Positions 1-8,751 of a stretch of DNA of 64,000 nucleotides are shown piece after piece. The stretch spans positions 2,909,962 through 2,973,961 of the forward strand of contig NZ_CP125669.1 in assembly GCF_030053775.1 (NCBI RefSeq), in the 5' to 3' direction. The translations under genes and the position numbers were made by a program. The notes beneath the pieces are model-generated. The model saw nothing but the letters and a program-made list of their open reading frames with translations, was not told the origin of the DNA and ran no database searches. Origin of the DNA: Acinetobacter corruptisaponis. GTDB lineage: Bacteria; Pseudomonadota; Gammaproteobacteria; Pseudomonadales; Moraxellaceae. Every line of letters starts with the position of its first letter. Position 1 is the first letter of the stretch.

Positions 1-44
1 AGTTTCAGATTCTATTCTATTCATATTTACACGCTTATGTGCCG

Positions 45-78
45 ATGCTGGTACATAAGAGGCATTAGGTACCAGCAT
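45..78 (+). promoter_or_regulatory. Hairpin enclosing the ribosome binding site and start codon of the YcaO gene
   Basis: A perfect 10-bp inverted repeat, ATGCTGGTAC at 45-54 and GTACCAGCAT at 69-78, flanks a 14-nt loop. The loop holds the only plausible Shine-Dalgarno sequence (AAGAGG, 57-62), and the right arm contains the first two bases of the start codon at 77. In RNA this would close the initiation region. A translational switch is inference; the inverted repeat itself is directly visible. Confidence 0.5.
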
Positions 79-2275
79 GGAAATCAAGGTTAATTATCTC
101 GACAATCTTCGTCAGGAAGCCAAGTTCGATGATTTTACAGTAATTGCAGATCAACCGATCCGCTATAAAGGCGATGGCTCAGCTCCAGGGCCATTCGACT
201 ATTTTCTGGCTTCATCGGCGTTATGTGCAGCTTACTTTGTAAAAGTGTACTGTGCGGCACGTGATATTCCGACCGATAATATTCGCTTATCGCAAAACAA
301 TATTGTTGACCCTGAAAACCGCTACAAACAGATTTTTAAGATTCAGGTCGAGTTGCCTGCTGACATTTCTGAAAAGGACCGTCAAGGAATTCTACGCTCC
401 ATTGACCGTTGTACCGTGAAGAAAGTGATTCAGACGGGCCCTGAATTTATTATTGAAGAAGTTGAAAGTATTGATGCTGATGCACAGGCATTGCTGATGC
501 CACGCCTGACTTCGGAGAGCAGCACTTATATTCAGGGCAAAGATTTACCTTTAGAACAGACCATTGCCAATATGTCCAGTATTTTGGCAGGCTTGGGCAT
601 GAAGATTGAAATTGCGTCATGGCGTAATATTGTTCCGAATGTCTGGTCACTGCATATTCGTGATGCACAATCGCCGATGTGTTTTACCAATGGCAAGGGT
701 TCAACCAAGGAAAGTGCCTTGGCATCGGCACTGGGCGAATTTATTGAGCGTTTAAACTGTAACTTCTTCTATAACGACCAGTTTTGGGGAGAGGAAATTG
801 CTAACGCTGAGTTCGTACATTATCCTGATGAAAAATGGTTTCAGCCAGGCCCGAATGGTGAATTGCCAGTAGAAATTCTGGATGAATACTGCCTTGAGAT
901 TTATAACCCTGACGATGAATTGCTGGGCACGCATTTATATGACACCAACTCAGGTAATACTGAGCGGGGCATCTGTTCGTTGCCATTCGTACGCCAGTCG
1001 GATGGTGAAGTGGTGTATTTCCCATCTAACTTGATTGAAAATTTATATCTTAGTAATGGTATGAGCGCAGGCAATACCTTGGCTGAGGCACAGGTACAAT
1101 GTTTATCGGAAATCTTTGAACGTGCGGTGAAACGTGAGATTCTGGAGGGTGAAATGACGCTGCCAGATGTGCCGCAACAGGTCTTGGAGAAATACCCAGG
1201 TATTTTAGCAGGCATCAAAGGTTTGGAGGAACAAGGTTTTCCTGTATTAGTCAAAGATGCTTCGCTGGGTGGTCAGTTCCCCGTGATGTGTGTGACGCTG
1301 ATGAATCCACGTACAGGCGGAGTCTTTGCCTCATTTGGTGCGCATCCAAGTTTTGAAATTGCGTTGGAACGTAGCCTGACTGAGTTGTTGCAGGGACGTA
1401 GTTTTGAGGGTCTCAATGATTTACCGCAGCCAACGTTCCAAAGTAATGCGGTGACTGAACCAAATAACTTTGTGGAACACTTTATTGATTCCAGTGGTTT
1501 GGTATCATGGCACTTTTTTAGTTCCAAAGCTGATTTCGATTTTGTGGAGTGGGACTTTACCAACCAAGGTCAAAACAGCAATGTGGAAGAAGCGGAAGAA
1601 CTGTTTGCCATTCTTGAGGAAATGGGTAAAGAAGTCTACATGGCAGTGTATCAGCATTTAGGTGCAACGGCTTGCCGTATCTTGGTGCCTGACTATTCCG
1701 AGATTTATCTGGTGGAAGACCTGATCTGGGACAACACCAACAAAGCACTGTCATTCCGTGAAGATATCTTAAACCTGCATCGTCTGGATAATGACAGCCT
1801 TGAGGCCTTGGTTGAACGTCTGGAAGAATGTGAGCTGGATGACTACACCGAAATAGCCACATTGATTGGTATCGAATTTGATGACAATACCGTGTGGGGG
1901 CAACTGACCATTCTTGAGTTAAAACTTTTGATTTATCTTGCTTTAGAGCAAGTTGAAGAGGCAAAGGAATTGGTTGAGCAGTTCCTGCAATACAACACCA
2001 ACACGGTTGAGCGTGGCCTGTTCTATCAATGCATGAATGTGGTGCTGGAGGTGATTCTGGATGATGAGCTGGAACTGGATGATTATCTAAGTAACTTCCG
2101 CCGTATGTTTGGTGATGAACGGATGGATGCGGTACTTGGATCGGTAGATTGCAGTGTCCGTTTCTATGGTCTCACCCCAACCAGTATGAAACTGGAGGGG
2201 CTGGATCGACATTTGCGCCTGATTGACAGTTATAAAAAGTTGCATGCCGCACGTGCCAAGGCTGTTGCTGTCTAG
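77..2275 (+). CDS. ycaO: OsmC-YcaO fusion protein (YcaO-type ATP-dependent cyclodehydratase family)
   Basis: The 732-residue product has two parts. Residues about 1-140 are an OsmC/Ohr-like domain with two candidate redox cysteines, C50 and C112 (in DRCTVKKVI). Residues about 150-560 are a YcaO domain carrying the ATP-site block TNGKGSTKESALASALGE (about 204-221) followed by ERL. The last 150 residues are acidic and helical, resembling the TPR-like tail of Escherichia coli YcaO. YcaO proteins activate amide oxygens with ATP; E. coli YcaO has been linked genetically to RimO-dependent methylthiolation of ribosomal protein S12. The N-terminal OsmC domain makes this protein longer than E. coli YcaO (586 residues as I recall). 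The start is supported by AAGAGG 15 bases upstream, inside a hairpin loop. The actual substrate is unknown. Confidence 0.85.
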   Translation: MEIKVNYLDNLRQEAKFDDFTVIADQPIRYKGDGSAPGPFDYFLASSALCAAYFVKVYCAARDIPTDNIRLSQNNIVDPENRYKQIFKIQVELPADISEKDRQGILRSIDRCTVKKVIQTGPEFIIEEVESIDADAQALLMPRLTSESSTYIQGKDLPLEQTIANMSSILAGLGMKIEIASWRNIVPNVWSLHIRDAQSPMCFTNGKGSTKESALASALGEFIERLNCNFFYNDQFWGEEIANAEFVHYPDEKWFQPGPNGELPVEILDEYCLEIYNPDDELLGTHLYDTNSGNTERGICSLPFVRQSDGEVVYFPSNLIENLYLSNGMSAGNTLAEAQVQCLSEIFERAVKREILEGEMTLPDVPQQVLEKYPGILAGIKGLEEQGFPVLVKDASLGGQFPVMCVTLMNPRTGGVFASFGAHPSFEIALERSLTELLQGRSFEGLNDLPQPTFQSNAVTEPNNFVEHFIDSSGLVSWHFFSSKADFDFVEWDFTNQGQNSNVEEAEELFAILEEMGKEVYMAVYQHLGATACRILVPDYSEIYLVEDLIWDNTNKALSFREDILNLHRLDNDSLEALVERLEECELDDYTEIATLIGIEFDDNTVWGQLTILELKLLIYLALEQVEEAKELVEQFLQYNTNTVERGLFYQCMNVVLEVILDDELELDDYLSNFRRMFGDERMDAVLGSVDCSVRFYGLTPTSMKLEGLDRHLRLIDSYKKLHAARAKAVAV

Positions 2276-2334
2276 ATTAAAAGGTAGGGACTGGTATTAC
2301 TTATTTTTTATAGCGTTGCCACCTGAGTGTGGGT

Positions 2335-2368
2335 TACAGCAGTCTGCGAATTGGCAATGACTGCTGTA
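2335..2368. repeat. 9-bp perfect inverted repeat between convergent genes
   Basis: TACAGCAGT at 2335-2343 is repeated inverted as ACTGCTGTA at 2360-2368, with a 16-nt loop, in the gap between the ends of the YcaO gene and the convergent hydrolase gene. There is no strong T-run on either side. It may act as a weak bidirectional terminator, but this is uncertain. Confidence 0.35.
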
Positions 2369-2381
2369 GTATCCAAAAAGA

Positions 2382-3353
2382 TTAGCTCATATATTTGGCG
2401 AGATAAGACAATACTTTTTCAGGATGGCGGCCAAACCAGTTGTAGCCATCCTCAAAGCGTTTGGTTGTATCTTCAATCCAGTACAACTCTTTATCGGTAC
2501 TGGCCAACAGATCAAATGTTCTTTGAGAATCTTCAGCAGTGGTCAATATGTCTTTACGCACTTGCCACATCAACACTGGAAGTTTGACATGGGGTGCCCA
2601 CAATGCCCCTGACATATCTGCTGCTGGAAAACCACCTAGTTTCAGCAATTCAAGGTCGACTAATTCAAGGTATTGATCAACACCTTGTAATGCTGCGAAT
2701 CTCTCTAAAATAACCGTCATGTTAGGTACGAGTGGGCTGCACATACACAGCACATTTTCAAAAAGTTCAGGATGTTTGCTGATGGCTGCATATTGTGAAA
2801 TACCACCCAGACACTGACTGTATAAAGCCACTTTCATTTTACTGAACTCAGGATGGGCATCAACAAACTTTTTCACCCCCACACAATCACGCCATTCCCA
2901 TTGACCAATGCCAGATACACCACCATTGGCTGCGCCACTTTGACCATGATTACGGAAATCGTAGGTCAGTACGTTATAGCCCGCATCGGTGAGATGCTTG
3001 TATTGAATCACAAAATCAATTTCTACAGGTTCAACAAAATTACTCCAAGGCTCACCCAGATGACCTGGATAACCTGCACGGCACATGGGCAAGGCATGGT
3101 TAAAAATCACCAGTTTATCGCTGCTGCCACCTTTGGCTGGGATATACCAAGCTTCCAGTGGTGTTCCATCATCTGATGGAATTGATAGGTCATACCATCC
3201 TTGCATACCGTATTCATCAGGATTTTTAAAGATAAAGCTACGTGGCATCTTAACCATGCCAGCCAGACCTTTCACTTTTTCATGGTCTTCCCTTGAAATG
3301 TTTTTTTCTTGTTCCAATGCCTTTAGCATTCTTTCTCTTGAAATACCTGTCAT
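2382..3353 (-). CDS. alpha/beta hydrolase with a cysteine at the nucleophile elbow
   Basis: This 323-residue protein has an alpha/beta-hydrolase fold. The strand and oxyanion region LVIFNHALPM lies near 81-90, YDFRNHGQSG at 131-140 is typical of the family, and the nucleophile elbow reads YSQCLGG (178-184). The canonical G-x-S-x-G serine is therefore replaced by C181, as in dienelactone-hydrolase-like enzymes. No signal peptide is evident, so it is probably cytosolic. It is transcribed divergently from a LysR-type regulator across a 178-bp gap, which suggests that regulator controls it. The substrate cannot be deduced. The cysteine nucleophile is read from the sequence; activity is inference. 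Confidence 0.7.
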   Translation of the reverse strand: MTGISRERMLKALEQEKNISREDHEKVKGLAGMVKMPRSFIFKNPDEYGMQGWYDLSIPSDDGTPLEAWYIPAKGGSSDKLVIFNHALPMCRAGYPGHLGEPWSNFVEPVEIDFVIQYKHLTDAGYNVLTYDFRNHGQSGAANGGVSGIGQWEWRDCVGVKKFVDAHPEFSKMKVALYSQCLGGISQYAAISKHPELFENVLCMCSPLVPNMTVILERFAALQGVDQYLELVDLELLKLGGFPAADMSGALWAPHVKLPVLMWQVRKDILTTAEDSQRTFDLLASTDKELYWIEDTTKRFEDGYNWFGRHPEKVLSYLAKYMS

Positions 3354-3531
3354 GACAATGACTCCTTTTTTAGTTCAATGATAGATTTAAGGAAATAGGT
3401 TTGAGGCTGGGTAGCCATCAGATGACCTGTATGAATTGATTGTAAAGATGAGATTGGATTGAATATATATGCTTTGAATGATAGGAGAGGTAAGTTAAAC
3501 TAAACAATAAAAGTGGAAGCCAAATAAAAAT

Positions 3532-4476
3532 ATGATGCCTATTCAACCCGCTCTTCTTTATTCTTTGACATGGTTTGCTCATATTGCCCGCCATCGTAGC
3601 TTTACCAAGGCAGCGACAGAAATGGAGGTTACACGTGCAGCCTTATCTCAACATTTAAAAAGTCTAGAGCAATCATTAGAGGTTCGGCTGCTGAATCGAA
3701 CGACTCGTGATATGTCGCTGACAGAGGAAGGGCAACGTTTATTGGATGTGGTGCAGCCCGCACTTCAAGCGATTGAGCAGGCAGTCGCAGAATTGGATGA
3801 AGCTCATCTTGAGCCGTCTGGTCTGATTCGATTATCCGTTTCACGTGTTGCCGCTCGGACTTTAATTGAACCGCATATGAGGGAGTTTTTAGAACGTTAC
3901 CCGAAACTGAGATTGGAACTTGTTACAGATGATGGTTTTTCAAATATTGTGCTTGAGGGACTTGATGCAGGCATTCGATTAGGGGAGAGCTTGGAGGATC
4001 AAATGGTTGCCATACCCATCACTCCACAATTAGAGATGGCGATTGTGGGTGCTCCTGAGTATTTTGAATGTTATGGAGTCCCAGAAACACCACAGCAATT
4101 AAAAGATCATAACTGTTTGTCCTATCGTTTTTCTTCGAGTGGTGTAATTGATCGCTGGTCATTCATTACACCTGATGCAGAGGCCCGAACAATTGTGTAT
4201 GAACCTAAAGGAAATGCCATTTTCAATGATGATGACAGTATGTTGCGTGCAGCTTTGTCAGGTATTGGTTTGGTGCAGCATTTGAACTTGTGCGTGCAGC
4301 CTTATTTGCAAGATGGTCGACTGGTGCGTATTTTGCTACCTTGGGTTCGTCCACGTTCAGGTTTCTTCCTCTATATGCCCTCAAGGGCACATATGCCTGC
4401 CAAGCTTCGTGTATTGATGGAGTTCTTGATTGAAAAAAGAGAATTATTGGTTTTAGATTCTTTGAAAGTACCATAA
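3532..4476 (+). CDS. LysR-family transcriptional regulator
   Basis: 314 residues. The N-terminal winged helix-turn-helix spans about 8-66 and contains the family hallmark RSFTKAATEMEVTRAALSQH, followed by a linker helix and a LysR substrate-binding domain (about 95-300). Proteins of this family bind DNA as tetramers and respond to small effectors. It is divergent from the alpha/beta hydrolase at 2382-3353, the usual arrangement for a LysR regulator and its target. The reading frame has ATGATG; either could start translation, and the TAAGTT-rich upstream region has no strong Shine-Dalgarno sequence. The effector is unknown. Confidence 0.85.
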   Translation: MMPIQPALLYSLTWFAHIARHRSFTKAATEMEVTRAALSQHLKSLEQSLEVRLLNRTTRDMSLTEEGQRLLDVVQPALQAIEQAVAELDEAHLEPSGLIRLSVSRVAARTLIEPHMREFLERYPKLRLELVTDDGFSNIVLEGLDAGIRLGESLEDQMVAIPITPQLEMAIVGAPEYFECYGVPETPQQLKDHNCLSYRFSSSGVIDRWSFITPDAEARTIVYEPKGNAIFNDDDSMLRAALSGIGLVQHLNLCVQPYLQDGRLVRILLPWVRPRSGFFLYMPSRAHMPAKLRVLMEFLIEKRELLVLDSLKVP

Positions 4477-4533
4477 GAAATTTCTTTGAAAATCAAAAAC
4501 TCTCAATAAAAATAAATCCGTGCAAAAGATGGT

Positions 4534-4956
4534 TCAGGTATCCCGTAAGATGGTTTGCCCTGTATGGGGATTGGTCAGTGTTACACTTTCCAGCGCACGG
4601 ATTCGCCATAAATGATTTTGCCTTGTGAGCACCACAAGAATCAGCGTGTCTATTTGATGTGGGCCAACTGGATGGGCAACACCTGCTGTGAGCCGACTCC
4701 AGAAATGGCTGATTACTACATCATCGGTAATGTAAGCGAGATTAATCAGCTCATTTACAAGTGTGGAGTCGCTGTAGATCGTTTCATGGATGGGAACATG
4801 AAGTGCCACAATTTCCTGAACCCCTTGCACATAGTGCCCAAAGCGATTCACAAAGGTGGCATCTTCACAAAATAAATCTGCAAAGGCCGTCATGTCATGG
4901 TGATTCCACGCAGCTTGAAATGCCAATGGAATGTCTTCGGGATTTATTATTTTCAT
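4534..4956 (-). CDS. SnoaL-like / DUF4440 (SgcJ/EcaC family) protein
   Basis: A compact 140-residue protein. The N-terminus (IPLAFQAAWNHHDMTAFADLFCEDATFVNRFG) has the spacing and acidic/aromatic pattern of NTF2-fold SnoaL-like proteins annotated as SgcJ/EcaC family. Several conserved histidines face the presumed cavity. No signal peptide is seen. NTF2-fold members include isomerases, cyclases and non-catalytic binding proteins, so the function cannot be specified. It stands alone, convergent with the upstream LysR gene, with 57 bp between the stop codons. Confidence 0.65.
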   Translation of the reverse strand: MKIINPEDIPLAFQAAWNHHDMTAFADLFCEDATFVNRFGHYVQGVQEIVALHVPIHETIYSDSTLVNELINLAYITDDVVISHFWSRLTAGVAHPVGPHQIDTLILVVLTRQNHLWRIRALESVTLTNPHTGQTILRDT

Positions 4957-5124
4957 CTTATTGCCTTTTGCTCATCTGTTCTAAAAACACTGAAATAAAA
5001 GAGAAATTTATTCTCCATCACTGATTATATCGGTATATAACGTTTATTCAGCATTTACCTGAGATGATCATGTGGATAACTTAAGACATATCAACAATGC
5101 ATAAAACATACTCTCTAAATCTGC

Positions 5125-5130
5125 TACAAT
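5125..5130 (+). promoter_or_regulatory. Possible -10 element for prfC
   Basis: TACAAT lies about 90 bases ahead of the prfC start in an otherwise gene-free 261-bp region. It resembles a sigma-70 -10 box, but no convincing -35 element stands 17 bases upstream. This is a tentative call. Confidence 0.25.
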
Positions 5131-5217
5131 TGCGCCAATTTTGAATTCCCACTTTTTTCGGTTAAGTACACATTTGGAATTGTGTACATAACTGTGTACA
5201 TATTGAAGATTTTTCTC

Positions 5218-6810
5218 ATGAGTTTTAAAGACGAACTAGCGGCACAGGTTGCCCAGCGACGCACCTTTGCGATCATTTCCCACCCCGATGCGGGTAAGAC
5301 CACCATGACCGAAAAACTGCTGTTATGGGGTAAGGCCATTCAGGTTGCAGGAATGGTGAAAAGCCGTAAGTCTGACCGTTCCGCAACATCAGACTGGATG
5401 GAAATGGAAAAGGAACGTGGTATTTCGATCACGACTTCGGTGATGCAGTTTCCCTATAAAAAGCACACCATCAACCTTCTCGATACCCCAGGACACGAAG
5501 ACTTCTCGGAAGATACCTACCGCACCTTAACCGCTGTGGATTCTGCCTTAATGGTGATTGATGGTGCAAAAGGTGTTGAGGAGCGTACCATTAAATTGAT
5601 GGAAGTGTGTCGTATGCGTGACACACCGATCATTTCATTCGTCAACAAAATGGACCGTGAAATTCGCGAGCCATTGGAATTGCTTGATGAAATTGAGAAT
5701 GTCCTCAAAATTCGTTGTGTGCCAATCACCTGGCCATTGGGCATGGGGCGTGACTTTGCGGGCGTGTACAACCTGCTTGAAAATAAGCTGTATGTCTACA
5801 AGGCGGGTTTTGGTTCAACCATTACTGATATTGAAGTGCGTGATGGTTATGACCATGCGGATATCCGTGACAAAGTGGGTGAGCTAGCATGGGCATCGTT
5901 TGAAGAATCACTTGAATTGGTACAGATGGCAAATGAGCCATTAGACCGTGAGTTGTTTCTTCAAGGCAAGCAAACCCCTGTGCTGTTTGGTACGGCATTG
6001 GGTAACTTTGCGGTTGACCATGTGTTGGATGCCTTTATCAACTGGGCACCAGAACCTAAGGCGCATCCAACTCAGGAACGTACTGTCGATGCCAATGAAG
6101 AGGGCTTCACAGGCTTCGTGTTTAAAATTCAGGCCAACATGGACCCGAAACACCGTGACCGTATTGCCTTTATGCGGATTTGCTCAGGTAAATATGAAAA
6201 AGGCTTGAAAATGAATCATGTGCGTATCGGTAAGGACGTGCGTATCAGTGATGCGCTGACATTCCTTGCTGGTGAGCGTGAGCATCTGGAAGAGGCTTGG
6301 CCTGGGGACATTATTGGTCTACATAACCACGGCACCATCCAGATTGGCGATACCTTTACCAGTGGTGAAAACCTGCATTTTACGGGAATTCCACACTTTG
6401 CGCCTGAAATGTTCCGCCGTGTGCGTTTACGTGATCCGTTAAAGTCCAAGCAATTGCAGAAAGGCCTGAAAGAGCTGTCGGAAGAGGGCGCAACACAGGT
6501 GTTTATGCCACAAATCAACAATGACCTGATTGTTGGTGCAGTGGGTGTGTTACAGTTTGATGTGGTTGCGTACCGCCTAAAAGAAGAATATAAGGTGGAC
6601 TGTATTTATGAGCCTGTAAGTGTGCATACCGTGCGCTGGATTCATTGTGATGATGAAAAGATTCTGAATGAGTTTAAGAAAAAGGCCCACGATCAACTCT
6701 CGGTTGATGGTGGTGGACACCTTACTTATTTGGCGCCAAGCCGTGTCAACTTGCAGTTGATGCAGGAACGCTGGCCAGATATTCAGTTCCGTAACACACG
6801 GGAACACTAA
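5218..6810 (+). CDS. prfC: Peptide chain release factor 3
   Basis: RF3 is the translational GTPase that releases RF1/RF2 from ribosomes after termination. The 530-residue product has the GTPase motifs in order: SHPDAGKTT (G1), [12 protein letters not shown] (G3) and NKMD (G4). These are followed by beta-barrel domains including [13 protein letters not shown], and the protein ends in QFRNTREH exactly as known RF3s do. The reading frame opens at 5182, but [17 protein letters not shown] from 5218 matches the family N-terminus and length (529 in E. coli), so I place the start there. A terminator follows directly, so it appears monocistronic. Confidence 0.95.
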   Translation: MSFKDELAAQVAQRRTFAIISHPDAGKTTMTEKLLLWGKAIQVAGMVKSRKSDRSATSDWMEMEKERGISITTSVMQFPYKKHTINLLDTPGHEDFSEDTYRTLTAVDSALMVIDGAKGVEERTIKLMEVCRMRDTPIISFVNKMDREIREPLELLDEIENVLKIRCVPITWPLGMGRDFAGVYNLLENKLYVYKAGFGSTITDIEVRDGYDHADIRDKVGELAWASFEESLELVQMANEPLDRELFLQGKQTPVLFGTALGNFAVDHVLDAFINWAPEPKAHPTQERTVDANEEGFTGFVFKIQANMDPKHRDRIAFMRICSGKYEKGLKMNHVRIGKDVRISDALTFLAGEREHLEEAWPGDIIGLHNHGTIQIGDTFTSGENLHFTGIPHFAPEMFRRVRLRDPLKSKQLQKGLKELSEEGATQVFMPQINNDLIVGAVGVLQFDVVAYRLKEEYKVDCIYEPVSVHTVRWIHCDDEKILNEFKKKAHDQLSVDGGGHLTYLAPSRVNLQLMQERWPDIQFRNTREH

Positions 6811-6816
6811 AATATA

Positions 6817-6849
6817 TAAAAACAGCTTCTAATTAGAGGCTGTTTTTAA
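6817..6849 (+). terminator. Rho-independent terminator of prfC
   Basis: AAACAGCTTC and GAGGCTGTTT pair across a short TAATTA loop (one G-U pair), and a T-run follows. It begins about 8 bases after the prfC stop codon. Confidence 0.75.
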
Positions 6850-6879
6850 TTGAACAAACTAAAAATAAGGGATGGTGAG

Positions 6880-7707
6880 ATGAACACTTTAAAACCACTT
6901 TTTGCTGTCAGTTTAATGATTGGAATGATGGCATTAACGGCATGTGATCATCCAAATAAAAATGAAACTGATTCAGCACAGGCAATTGAACAGCATACCG
7001 CACCAGTTGAGAAAGCTGAGGTTTTACCCTACCTCAATATGCAGGAGGCCAAGGCGGATTATGCCTTGCCATTTTGTGAAAAGAAAAACTGTATTGATGT
7101 CGATATTCAAACCATTAAGACTCAGGATGAATGGTTGAACGCATGGATTGCAAAAAATCAGGCCAACGTGATCCAGCAACAGATTGAGCAGAATAAAAAC
7201 CTGACCCTGCAACAAGCGGTTAATGCCTATGTGAAAAAGTCAGATGAATGGCAGGATAAATATTCAAAAAACAAGGCGTATGAATTGCATTTAAATACCC
7301 GTATCGCCTCACAACGTAACCAATATGTATTACTACAAGTCGGCATTAATACTCAACAGGAAGACATTGCGGTCAAGGATCGTTTCTATTTCTTTGCTGC
7401 CGACCGTAAACGACAAAAAAGTCTCAGTATTCTGGATGTGATTCAAAAAAATCAGCAAAATGCCTTGAACGATATTGTGCAAAACCATTATCAAAAATGG
7501 GTTGAAACACAATCTTTAGAAGTCAAAAAGCAAGCACCTAAAAAACTGTATTGGGGACAAGCGGACTGGTTTTTCGATGGTGAAGGTATTGGTCTGCATT
7601 ACCGTGCCAATGAAATCAGTAAGGATGCACCGCAACTGGATATTTATCTAAGCACTGAACAAACTAAACAGATGCTACAGCCTGATATTTATCAACAAAT
7701 GTTCTAA
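6880..7707 (+). CDS. Predicted lipoprotein, DUF3298/RsiV-like C-terminus
   Basis: The chosen start gives 275 residues beginning MNTLKPLFAVSLMIGMMALTAC, a lipoprotein signal with lipobox LTAC and acceptor cysteine at about position 22. An in-frame TTG at 6850 overlaps the prfC terminator and lacks a ribosome site, whereas AAGGGATGGTGAG precedes the ATG at 6880. The mature part is rich in Q, K and N. Its end (YWGQADWFFDGEGIGLHYRANEIS, then DIYLSTEQTKQML) resembles the C-terminal half of DUF3298 proteins such as the next gene's product. It is probably a periplasm-facing lipoprotein. Function unknown. Confidence 0.65.
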   Translation: MNTLKPLFAVSLMIGMMALTACDHPNKNETDSAQAIEQHTAPVEKAEVLPYLNMQEAKADYALPFCEKKNCIDVDIQTIKTQDEWLNAWIAKNQANVIQQQIEQNKNLTLQQAVNAYVKKSDEWQDKYSKNKAYELHLNTRIASQRNQYVLLQVGINTQQEDIAVKDRFYFFAADRKRQKSLSILDVIQKNQQNALNDIVQNHYQKWVETQSLEVKKQAPKKLYWGQADWFFDGEGIGLHYRANEISKDAPQLDIYLSTEQTKQMLQPDIYQQMF

Positions 7708-7811
7708 TCTTTGTAACAAGCGTATAGGAATTGCATGTATCACTAGCGGTTTGCGGTGAAGTCCGCTAGCATTTAAAAATCTTGTGTCATCACAATGCTT
7801 GCAGGTTTCCG

Positions 7812-8717
7812 ATGAAAACATTTTATAAATCTAGCGTTCTGGCATGTGCAATTATGCTTGCCGCATGCCAGCCAAAATCAGAACCTAAACAGCCAGAGGA
7901 CAAGCCACAAGAGCAGCCAGTTGTGCAGACACAGGCTGAGCCGATCTTACGTGGTGAAACGGTCAAGGTGCAGGTGAGTTTGCCTGAGTGTAAGGGCAAT
8001 ACCTGTCCAGATTTTAGCGTTGAACGCTTGCAGAGTAACTTCCCATTTATTGACCAGTTGCTTGATCAGGAAATACTGAGCCAACTCGGCAAGATGCTTG
8101 AAATTGTTGATAATGATGCTGCGGCCTCTACTGTACAGGCCAATGAACAAAAGCAGAATCTGGATGCACAAGCGCAGTTGTATGCCAATTCATTTATCAA
8201 GATTGATGAAGAACTGAAAGCATTGAGCAGTAGCCATCAAATCAGTCTGATGATCAAGCCCAAGATTTTACAGCCTAAGGGCACACTGGCAACGGTTGTC
8301 CTGAATAGCAGCAGTTATTTAGGTGGCGCACATGGCTCAACCTCGCAACGCTACTACAATTTTGACCTGACCAATCAAAAACAGGTGCAATTAAACGACC
8401 TGCTAGTGCCAAAACAAAAGGCAACGTTGGACAAGCTGGCGCATGATGCATTTAAGGTCTGGATTGTAGACAGCAAACTTGCCAATAACCCTGATGAATA
8501 TGAGCAGGCATGGCCGTTTAAGCTTACTGACAACTTCCTGCTGGGGGAGCAGGGCTTAATTCTGCAATATGCTGAATATGAAATTGGTCCTTATGTAGTA
8601 GGTTTACCACGGTTGGTGATTCCATTTGATAAGTTGCAGGGCGTGTTAAAACCTGAATATTTGCCAAAGGTAGACGAGTCAGCAGCATCTACGCCTGTGG
8701 CAAATAAGTCCCCTTAA
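7812..8717 (+). CDS. Predicted lipoprotein with DUF3298 (RsiV-type) domain
   Basis: 301 residues from the ATG at 7812. The lipobox MLAAC gives an N-terminal lipidated cysteine near position 19, followed by a charged P/E/Q-rich linker. The C-terminal half has the DUF3298 signature: SSYLGGAHGSTSQRYYNFD, then LNDLL and a final FPL-like strand region (IGPYVVGLPRLVIPFDKL). In Bacillus RsiV this fold binds lysozyme, but here there is no anti-sigma transmembrane context, so I do not infer that role. It lies 100 bp after a related lipoprotein gene, suggesting an old tandem duplication. Confidence 0.7.
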   Translation: MKTFYKSSVLACAIMLAACQPKSEPKQPEDKPQEQPVVQTQAEPILRGETVKVQVSLPECKGNTCPDFSVERLQSNFPFIDQLLDQEILSQLGKMLEIVDNDAAASTVQANEQKQNLDAQAQLYANSFIKIDEELKALSSSHQISLMIKPKILQPKGTLATVVLNSSSYLGGAHGSTSQRYYNFDLTNQKQVQLNDLLVPKQKATLDKLAHDAFKVWIVDSKLANNPDEYEQAWPFKLTDNFLLGEQGLILQYAEYEIGPYVVGLPRLVIPFDKLQGVLKPEYLPKVDESAASTPVANKSP

Positions 8718-8747
8718 ATCCCCCCTTTGCCAAAGTGGGACTTTTAA
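8706..8747 (+). terminator. Probable hairpin terminator overlapping the lipoprotein stop codon
   Basis: AAGTCCC at 8706-8712 pairs with GGGACTT at 8737-8743, followed by TTTAAT. The interior also holds a C-run facing CTTTGCCAAAG. The hairpin overlaps the end of the lipoprotein gene and lies just before tatD. Confidence 0.45.
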
Positions 8748-8751
8748 TAAA

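Noticed and set aside
2327-2587. Plus-strand open frame opposite the hydrolase gene
   Set aside because: It is the shadow of the well-supported minus-strand hydrolase and has no family features.
5182-5217. Upstream in-frame start for prfC
   Set aside because: The extra 12 residues are not found in RF3, and the 5218 start gives the usual length.
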